From assembly GCF_017744115.1 (NCBI RefSeq), contig NZ_JAGHQW010000011.1, forward strand, positions 1 through 64,000: DNA of 64,000 nucleotides, given 5' to 3'. The notes beneath the pieces are model-generated. The model saw only the letters and a program-made list of their open reading frames with translations, was not told the DNA's origin and ran no database searches. Position 1 is the stretch's first letter, and every line of letters begins with the position of its first letter. This document shows, piece by piece, positions 57,153 to 64,000 of the stretch. This DNA is from Salinisphaera sp. G21_0. Lineage in GTDB: Bacteria > Pseudomonadota > Gammaproteobacteria > Pseudomonadales > Endozoicomonadaceae. Both the position numbers and the translations under genes were made by a program.

Positions 57153-59519
57153 TCATGAAATACTTAAAGTTAACTCAGATTTTGCAGGCAATGGCAGATG
57201 AGAATAAAAAAAATCTCGATCATGTAACCAGCCTCCCCGTTCATATTCCTTAACCACCTCATCCGGTGTGACCAGCTGGCCATTCAACGGCAGGCCCCTC
57301 AGACAAAATTCCGCTTTGAAGTGTGCCAGCTCCCGGGTTGCCCTGACGGCACGGTAACCCTTAACCACCTCATCCGGTGTCACCAGCTGGCCATTCAACG
57401 GGAGGTGCCTCAGGAAACATGCTGTTTTGAAGCGCGCTATCCCCAGTTTACCTTCCAGACTATTCGGGAAGTGCTTGTCCAGCTCATCCGGTGTGAACTG
57501 CTGGCCACTCAACGGCAGGCCTTTCAGGTAACATGCCGCTCTGAAGTACGATAACTCCAGTTTGGCCTGAAGTGCCTGATAGTGTTTAATCACTGTATCC
57601 GGTGAGACCTGCTGGCCACCCAACGGTAAGCCCCTCAGGCAGCATTCTGCTTTGAAATACGCCATTCTCAGTTTGCCTTCCGGACTAACCGGGAAACCCT
57701 TGACCACCTCATCCGGTGTGACCTGCTGGCCATTCAACAACAGGCCCCTCAGGCAACATTCCGCTTTGAAACGTGCCAGCTCCAGTGTCGACCTGGCTGT
57801 CTGAAAGTCCTTAACCACCGCATCCGGCATGACCTGCTGGCCATTCAACGCCAGGCCATTCAGGCAACATTGTTCTTTAAAGAGCATTGCCTCAAGTCTG
57901 CCTTCCGGACAATCCGGGAAATCCTTCATCACCTCATCCGGTGCAACCTTTTGGCCATTCAACAGCTGGCCCCTCAGGCAACACTCTGCTTTGAAGCGTG
58001 CCAGTTCCAGTGTGGCCCTGGCGGCCTGATAATCCTTAACCACTGAATCCGGTTTGACCTGCTGACCATTCAGCGCCAGGCCCAAAAGGCAACATTGTTC
58101 CTTAAAGCTGGCCAGTTCCAGTATTAATTTGTCGGCCTGAAAATCCTTAACCACCGCATCCGGTGTGACTGGCTGGCCATTCAATGACAGGCTTTTCAGG
58201 CAGCATTCGGCTTTGAAGCGCACTAATTCCACTGTTGCCCTGATTTCCTGAAAGTCCCTGACCACCTCATCCGGTGTGACCTGCTGGCCATGCAAAAGCA
58301 GGCCCCTCAGGCAACATGCCTCTTTGAAGCGTGCTTTGCCCAGTTTGCCTGCCGGGCTGTCCGGGAACTCCTTGTCCACCTCATCCGGTGTGACATGATG
58401 GCCATGCAACGGCAGACCTTTCAGACAACATTCTGCTTTGAAGCGCACCAGCTCCAGAGTTGCCCTGGCTGCCTGAAAATCCTTAACCACCGCATCCGGT
58501 GTGACCTGCTGGCCATTCAACGTCAGGCCCCTGAAACAACAATCCTCTTTGAAGCGTGCCAGGTCCAGTGTTGTATTGGCTGCCTGAAAATCCCCGGCTA
58601 TTGCCCCCGGAGCGACCTCCTGGCCATTTAAAGACAAGCCCTTCAGGTAACATTCCGCTTTGAAACGTGCCAGCTCCAGTACTGCCCCGGCTGTCTCATA
58701 ATCCTTAATCACCTCGTCCGGTGTGACCTGCTGGCCATTCAACGGCAGGCCTTTCAGGTAACATATCTCTTTGAAGCGCGTCAGCTCCAGTGTTGCATTG
58801 ATTGTCAGATAACCCTTGGCCACGGTATCCGACGTGACTTGCTGGCCATCCAACGCCAGCCCACTCAGGTAATATTTCTCGATGAAGCGTGCTATCCCCA
58901 GTCTGCCTTCCGGACTAACCGGGAAACTCTTAATCACCTCATCCAGGGTGACTTCCCTGCCATTTAACGGCAGCTGCTTCAGGCAACATTCTTGCTTGAA
59001 ACGGGCGAGCTCCAGTGTGGCTTTGGCTGCCTGATAACCTTCAACCACTGCTTCCGGTGTGACCTCCTGACTATTCAACAACAGACCCCTCAGGCAACAT
59101 TCTGCTTTGAAGCGTGCTATCGCTAATTGCTGCTTATCGTTTCGACTTGGTTCCCGGTTGAATTCTTGCATGACCTGATCTGTGGTAATCTTTTTATTGC
59201 CATATTGAATATTCTGTAAGCAAAGTTTTTGCAGGAAGAGGCCAGACCTTAGAGAGCTCTTGTCATATTTATAATAAGCTTGAAGCACTACAGCCGAGGT
59301 GACTTGACGCCCGTTTAATGATTTTCTTTTCCAAAAGGCATCCTCAATCCATTTGCCTTCATCCGGGGCAGTGGATCTCCCTCTGTGAGACTGAAGATTT
59401 GATATTCTTTTACCGATGAATGTGCTGCCGGAGGGGGCAGGAATCCCGCTGGAACCGGTTTGTCGACCGACCCGTAAAACAGGCTTCGGGTGAGAGTAGG
59501 TTGATGCTGTTGCTTTCAA
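57153..59519 (-). CDS. Cys-rich 37/38-residue tandem-repeat protein (long form)
   Basis: A 788-residue protein, about 90% repeat. About eighteen copies are present in two flavours: a 37-residue form with AARATLELARFKAE after the F/Y of the DxFQ element, and a 38-residue form with FPxSPEGKLGIARFK. The common core is CCLRGLPLNGQQVTPDEVV. The N-terminus (TFIGKRISNLQ, EDAFWKRKSLNGRQVT, SSLRSGLFLQKLCL) is shared with the short paralog. The start is TTG (TTGAAAGCAACA) with AGGG 7-8 bases before it. There is no signal peptide. The function is unknown; a repeat scaffold for protein binding is inferred. Confidence 0.74.
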   Translation of the reverse strand: MKATASTYSHPKPVLRVGRQTGSSGIPAPSGSTFIGKRISNLQSHRGRSTAPDEGKWIEDAFWKRKSLNGRQVTSAVVLQAYYKYDKSSLRSGLFLQKLCLQNIQYGNKKITTDQVMQEFNREPSRNDKQQLAIARFKAECCLRGLLLNSQEVTPEAVVEGYQAAKATLELARFKQECCLKQLPLNGREVTLDEVIKSFPVSPEGRLGIARFIEKYYLSGLALDGQQVTSDTVAKGYLTINATLELTRFKEICYLKGLPLNGQQVTPDEVIKDYETAGAVLELARFKAECYLKGLSLNGQEVAPGAIAGDFQAANTTLDLARFKEDCCFRGLTLNGQQVTPDAVVKDFQAARATLELVRFKAECCLKGLPLHGHHVTPDEVDKEFPDSPAGKLGKARFKEACCLRGLLLHGQQVTPDEVVRDFQEIRATVELVRFKAECCLKSLSLNGQPVTPDAVVKDFQADKLILELASFKEQCCLLGLALNGQQVKPDSVVKDYQAARATLELARFKAECCLRGQLLNGQKVAPDEVMKDFPDCPEGRLEAMLFKEQCCLNGLALNGQQVMPDAVVKDFQTARSTLELARFKAECCLRGLLLNGQQVTPDEVVKGFPVSPEGKLRMAYFKAECCLRGLPLGGQQVSPDTVIKHYQALQAKLELSYFRAACYLKGLPLSGQQFTPDELDKHFPNSLEGKLGIARFKTACFLRHLPLNGQLVTPDEVVKGYRAVRATRELAHFKAEFCLRGLPLNGQLVTPDEVVKEYERGGWLHDRDFFYSHLPLPAKSELTLSIS

Positions 59520-59662
59520 GATAAACCCTGCACACTTGGACTATAAACACCGCCTTTCGACCTCAATATGATTATTTGGTTCCATTTATGGTGTTGTGGG
59601 GAGAGGGGTAAACATCCCTCTATATCCCAAAAGTTGTTGATAGTGGTGGGGCGTTTGTCTTG

Positions 59663-62600
59663 TATTCAGGGTGGCTGTACGGCAGTGAACGATACGAGAT
59701 ATGGAAAAGACTGCGGGAAATTTTTCTAAGCTGCCTGTGCGGCAGTGAACTGTTAAGACTCAAAAAAGAGTATGGGGTTGATTTCTAAGCTGCCTGTGCG
59801 GCAGTGAACAGAAAACGGAGGGCATTACACCTCCTGCTGTGTTTTCTAAGCTGCCTGTGCGGCAGTGAACAAGCCTATCGACAAGGCGCGGGATGAACTG
59901 GTGTTTCTAAGCTGCCTGTGCGGCAGTGAACTGAGTGGGTGAATCCGTGGCGGGCGCGGGATCTTTCTAAGCTGCCTGTGCGGCAGTGAACAGTTGCCCA
60001 ATTCTTTTGGTACTTCTGGCAAATTTCTAAGCTGCCTGTGCGGCAGTGAACTCCATAATGATTCGCACCAATGCCGCACCAACGTTTCTAAGCTGCCTGT
60101 GCGGCAGTGAACGTCAGGAGGTAGGTAAGATGCTGGATTCATTGTTTCTAAGCTGCCTGTGCGGCAGTGAACTTATTACAATATGAAAGATGTTCAATTC
60201 TCTTTTTCTAAGCTGCCTGTGCGGCAGTGAACGATCTGTTACCGGAAGATAAAAAACGGTTTGATTTCTAAGCTGCCTGTACGGCAGTGAACCAGGCCGT
60301 TCAGCTTGAGCACTTCTTTTAAGATTTCTAAGCTGCCTGTGCGGCAGTGAACTGCGGGCACTGTGGATCTCCATGGCGAACGAATTTCTAAGCTGCCTGT
60401 GCGGCAGTGAACAAAGCGGTTTTGGTTGTTTATCTTGATGGCAATTTCTAAGCTGCCTGTGCGGCAGTGAACAAAGCGGTTTTGGTTGTTTATCTTGATG
60501 GCAATTTCTAAGCTGCCTGTGCGGCAGTGAACCTAAAGCCCTTTAAATCTTCCGGCTCAATGATTTTCTAAGCTGCCTGTGCGGCAGTGAACGCAACCTT
60601 TCTAACTCTTCGCTTCTTAAATCTTTTCTAAGCTGCCTGTGCGGCAGTGAACACACCACCGACGATGCGTACCTGGAACTGATCTTTCTAAGCTGCCTGT
60701 GCGGCAGTGAACACATTTTCTAATCGCCAGACATTTTTAAACTTTTTCTAAGCTGCCTGTGCGGCAGTGAACGAGTACGCCGTTCAGGACTGGGGCCTTG
60801 AACTTTTCTAAGCTGCCTGTGCGGCAGTGAACTCTCTAGGGGTTGCCCCCTCCCATTTGCTGTTTTTCTAAGCTGCCTGTGCGGCAGTGAACATAGTTGC
60901 GAGGGGCGCAACTTTTTAAAAAAGTTTCTAAGCTGCCTGTGCGGCAGTGAACGAAAGGCAGGCATGGCTTAGGGCATTGGCTAGTTTCTAAGCTGCCTGT
61001 GCGGCAGTGAACCACCCGCCTTAATAGCCGTTAAAGCTAATTTATTTCTAAGCTGCCTGTGCGGCAGTGAACGCCAAAGGATTGTTTGATGATCAGCAAT
61101 ATTCTTTCTAAGCTGCCTGTGCGGCAGTGAACTGTTTCTCCAACACAATATAACTCGTCTGGTTTTTCTAAGCTGCCTGTGCGGCAGTGAACTCCGAATC
61201 CAGGAACCTCACCGGAGAATACAGTTTCTAAGCTGCCTGTGCGGCAGTGAACCCAAAGAAATCTTTGCCGCCGGCGGTTATATCTTTCTAAGCTGCCTGT
61301 GCGGCAGTGAACCGGAGCAACCCGTGAAGCGACCCGCCGCGCCATTTCTAAGCTGCCTGTGCGGCAGTGAACCTACCAACACCAAAACACGCCTATCCAT
61401 TCACTTTCTAAGCTGCCTGTGCGGCAGTGAACTGGTCATCAAAATCCGTGGCCAGAAACTTCACTTTCTAAGCTGCCTGTGCGGCAGTGAACGAGCGAGG
61501 CGGTTTGTTTGGCATGGCCAAGGATTTTCTAAGCTGCCTGTGCGGCAGTGAACGTGGCACCAGGCTTTTAAACTCTTTGGATGACTTTCTAAGCTGCCTG
61601 TGCGGCAGTGAACTTTTTTCTCTTCGTCAGATCAAAACCCCCAAATTTCTAAGCTGCCTGTGCGGCAGTGAACGGTACTGGTACTCAGGGGGTTTACTCC
61701 CGTAATTTCTAAGCTGCCTGTGCGGCAGTGAACGACCCCTAAAGAATTGCGTGAGCTTGGACGCTTTTCTAAGCTGCCTGTGCGGCAGTGAACCTCTCAA
61801 TGCGTTCTTGATCCGTTCGCCTTTATTTCTAAGCTGCCTGTGCGGCAGTGAACATGAGCCTCGACGTTTTGAGTTAGTGCTAAAATTTCTAAGCTGCCTG
61901 TGCGGCAGTGAACCGGGCATGCCCGAGCGAGAGAATATTCTTGGCTTTCTAAGCTGCCTGTGCGGCAGTGAACATCAGTGAATTGAGTTTGAACACACCG
62001 ACACTTTTCTAAGCTGCCTGTGCGGCAGTGAACAGGTCGAGTACTTGGCTGGCATCAAATCTATCATTTCTAAGCTGCCTGTGCGGCAGTGAACATTACC
62101 TTCCCCGGGGAAATCAAACCACCAAATTTCTAAGCTGCCTGTGCGGCAGTGAACAATATCCATGGCTGCGCCTCTATCCATCCGACTTTCTAAGCTGCCT
62201 GTGCGGCAGTGAACCTGTGCCTGATCGGAAGATTGCACTAACTCAATTTCTAAGCTGCCTGTGCGGCAGTGAACGATGTGGGAACGATTAAAAGAGCCTT
62301 CAACATTTTCTAAGCTGCCTGTGCGGCAGTGAACGGGGCAGGATAAAAGTGACATTCATAAAAAATTTTCTAAGCTGCCTGTGCGGCAGTGAACGAAATT
62401 ACCCCGAAATTATTCTCCGCTGTAATTTTCTAAGCTGCCTGTGCGGCAGTGAACTTAAATACCTGACTAAAAACATTGCTGGTTGCGTTTCTAAGCTGCC
62501 TGTGCGGCAGTGAACAGGCACCACATCAACGGCCATGGACGGATAGTTTTCTAAGCTGCCTGTGCGGCAGTGAACTACGTCATAGCGTTTACTGGCGTCG

Positions 62601-62815
62601 TGATAGCTTTCTAAGCTGCCTGTGCGGCAGTGAACGCTGAAATGCCCTTATAAAGACTGCACTGACGTTTCTAAGCTGCCTGTGCGGCAGTGAACTGGTG
62701 GATCGGTCGCCATGGGCGAAAGAGACATTTCTAAGCTGCCTGTGCGGCAGTGAACGGAGTGGGAAGCCAAGAAAGCCATTCAAGAATTTTCTAAGCTGCC
62801 TGTGCGGCAGTGAAC
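59663..62815 (-). CRISPR. Type I-F CRISPR array, 53 repeats and 52 spacers
   Basis: A 28-base repeat with 31-33-base spacers and a 60-base period. On the minus strand the repeat starts GTTCACTGCCGCACAGGCAG and ends CTTAGAAA. The CTGCC-GCACA-GGCAG hairpin is the Cas6f (Csy4) cleavage substrate and defines subtype I-F. The first repeat by coordinate (59663-59690) is degenerate (about 21 of 28 matches), as expected at the leader-distal end, so the leader is on the right and transcription is leftwards, away from cas6f. One repeat (60265-60292) carries a G-to-A change; the others look identical. The spacers at 60413-60444 and 60473-60504 are identical to each other. Confidence 0.97.
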
Positions 62816-63226
62816 AAGGACAATATGAGCAAAGAGTAGTTGTTGCAAGGGGTTCATCGAAAAAAGGGAGTGTCACCCTATTTTTTTGGAGTTAATTTAA
62901 TTTATTGATTCTAAATATATTTTTAAAAAGCGAAAAAAAAGGGTCTTTGAGTGCCGCTGGCGACAGCGGCTTCCTATGGGCACTAATGTGGCCTGGCTTT
63001 GTTATGCACACAAACCCTCATTCCCAAGGTCTCAAGGCTGTTCAAGTCCTACGAACATGTTCCCACGGACTCCCGTGAGAATGCATACCAAACCATTGTA
63101 CAAATTAAAACCTCCGTTTAACTTCCATTATTCCGGGTAGAAACAGATTGTTCCACATTCAGAAGGTTTCGGTATTCACTCCCACGCAAGCATGGGAGTA
63201 CGTATGGGTATTAGCGCTTTTCTGCA
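62816..63226 (-). promoter_or_regulatory. CRISPR leader and cas6f 3' flank
   Basis: About 410 bases without a gene, between cas6f and the first repeat. The part next to the array (about 62816-62940) is strongly AT-rich, as expected of the leader carrying the array promoter. A hairpin plus T-tract (described separately) separates it from a less AT-rich region next to cas6f. That region contains another short inverted repeat (CTCCCACGCAAGCATGGGAG) near 63178-63198. Confidence 0.75.
62933..62970 (-). terminator. Hairpin and T-run between cas6f and the leader
   Basis: On the minus strand GCCGCTG and CAGCGGC flank a TCGC loop; twelve bases later comes a run of eight T. It would end the cas transcript before the array, leaving the array to its own promoter in the leader. 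The spacing of the T-run is longer than ideal. Confidence 0.6.
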
Positions 63227-63793
63227 CTAGAACTCAGGAACAGTGGCTTTATCCAAAGCCAGGCCGTAGCTGTTAAATTGACCATCTACAGCCTTGGCTT
63301 TGTTATGGCGCTCTATAAACAACAGAAAACTTTGCCCGTTGCTGCTGCTCTTCAGGCCAACATGAGGAAGGTGAAGTGGTTTCGAGATTTGTGCATGGAT
63401 AGCCTGCTCCAATGCCTCTGACCAGGTTCCCCGCTCAAGGTGGCGCTTTTTTTGCCTCTGGTAACGGCTGTTGCCCTTAGGTTGCTTCCGGGAGTAGCAG
63501 CTGTGTTTAGAGATCCCTTCAGGTATCCCTCTGACTGGTGTCAGCAGAGCGTAATCCCGGATAACGGAATGATTAGCCAGCACCGAATGGAAAGCATCAA
63601 TATCCACCTTTTTACCAAGGATACGTATTATGCCACCCAGTGTGTGCTGTTGTCCGTAGGCTGGGAAAGCAAGACCGATTCGCCCCCCATAGGTCGGCAG
63701 CAACGAGTGCAGTGCCTGCATAAGTGCCGACACCACAGCAGACTGGATAATCTCTGGGTTGGGCAGTGCTTTTAGCTCACAGTAGCTGTCCAT
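63227..63793 (-). CDS. cas6f: Type I-F CRISPR RNA endonuclease Cas6f (Csy4)
   Basis: A 188-residue Csy4 protein, normal length. Catalytic H29 is conserved in MQALHSLL, and the serine loop LKSSSNGQSFLLFIERH matches the second catalytic region. The arginine-rich helix (RYQRQKKRHLERG) for binding the repeat hairpin is present. It cuts the array transcript 3' of the hairpin and stays bound as part of the Cascade complex. It starts three bases after the cas7f stop, in the order typical of I-F operons. Confidence 0.96.
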   Translation of the reverse strand: MDSYCELKALPNPEIIQSAVVSALMQALHSLLPTYGGRIGLAFPAYGQQHTLGGIIRILGKKVDIDAFHSVLANHSVIRDYALLTPVRGIPEGISKHSCYSRKQPKGNSRYQRQKKRHLERGTWSEALEQAIHAQISKPLHLPHVGLKSSSNGQSFLLFIERHNKAKAVDGQFNSYGLALDKATVPEF

Positions 63794-63795
63794 AA

Positions 63796-64000
63796 TTACT
63801 CCTTGCCGGATTCGCCAAAGACGCCACCACGGATCAGGATAGCCATTACATAATGCTGTTGCTCTACAGAAGGTTCTTTATCCTTGAGTACCCAATTATC
63901 AAACAGGCTGTAGAAATCCATCTTTGCCTTTGGCTGCCGGAAGGCCATGCCAAGGGTGGTTACAGATCCATAGGGCTCAATGGCGATGGGCATCATTGCA
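63796..64000 (-). CDS. cas7f: Type I-F Cascade backbone subunit Cas7f (Csy3), C-terminal part
   Basis: The 3' end of a gene that continues beyond the right edge of the window. The 66 or more residues visible contain [20 protein letters not shown], then [13 protein letters not shown] and LIRGGVFGE, which are the conserved end of Csy3. Six copies of this subunit coat the crRNA in the I-F complex. The rest of the operon (cas5f, cas8f, cas3, cas1) is expected to the right. Confidence 0.95.
   Translation of the reverse strand, partial: AMMPIAIEPYGSVTTLGMAFRQPKAKMDFYSLFDNWVLKDKEPSVEQQHYVMAILIRGGVFGESGKE

Noticed and set aside
59846-62895. Open reading frames within the CRISPR array on both strands
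   Set aside because: They are translations of the repeat unit itself (recurring SLPHRQLRN, VHCRTGSLE or FLSCLCGSE), not genes.

Overview
The window looks like the chromosome of a host-associated marine gammaproteobacterium of the Oceanospirillales, most like Endozoicomonas. The housekeeping genes (sspA-sspB, lpoA-yraN-diaA-dolP, ttcA, apt, an FNR/Anr regulator, hemN and a cbb3 oxidase cluster) are typical gammaproteobacterial sets. They are interleaved with many eukaryote-like, effector-like genes. The genus is inferred from content and style; no rRNA or other marker gene is present to prove it.

Layout. 0.6-1.5 kb: a decayed transposase. 1.5-10.5 kb: a minus-strand metabolic block with a DUF1329/DUF1302 envelope pair, an IclR regulator, an EamA exporter, and a hydratase/3-hydroxyacyl-CoA dehydrogenase plus thiolase. 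10.8-14.9 kb: ttcA, a RING-H2/ankyrin protein, a DksA-like zinc finger and a lysozyme-like protein. 15-28.4 kb: an oxygen-response and respiration block: apt, FNR/Anr, hemN, ccoS-ccoI-ccoH-ccoG and ccoNOQP. FNR-type boxes lie upstream of hemN and ccoN. Two short inverted-repeat elements sit in this block.

28.9-36 kb: two paralogous secreted-type proteins of unknown function, a Dyp peroxidase, a MATE pump, a TusA protein and an F-box protein with a 38-residue repeat whose 3' end is closed by a MITE. 36-49 kb: ovoA (ovothiol), two PPxY-motif proteins with a partial duplication, sspA-sspB, and a 1823-residue protein with nucleotidyltransferase-like and OTU protease-like domains. 49-59.5 kb: an ankyrin protein, the lpoA operon, two tandem cysteine-protease-like paralogs, and two proteins made almost entirely of the same 37/38-residue repeat seen in the F-box protein. 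59.7-64 kb: a type I-F CRISPR array (53 repeats, 52 spacers), its leader, cas6f, and the end of cas7f, which runs off the window.

The most interesting content is a set of unlinked single genes that together suggest manipulation of host ubiquitin: a RING-H2 protein, an F-box protein, an OTU-type protease and PPxY-bearing proteins. A cysteine-rich 37/38-residue tandem repeat occurs in three genes and matches no named repeat class I know. No secretion system is encoded in the window, so delivery into a host is inference.
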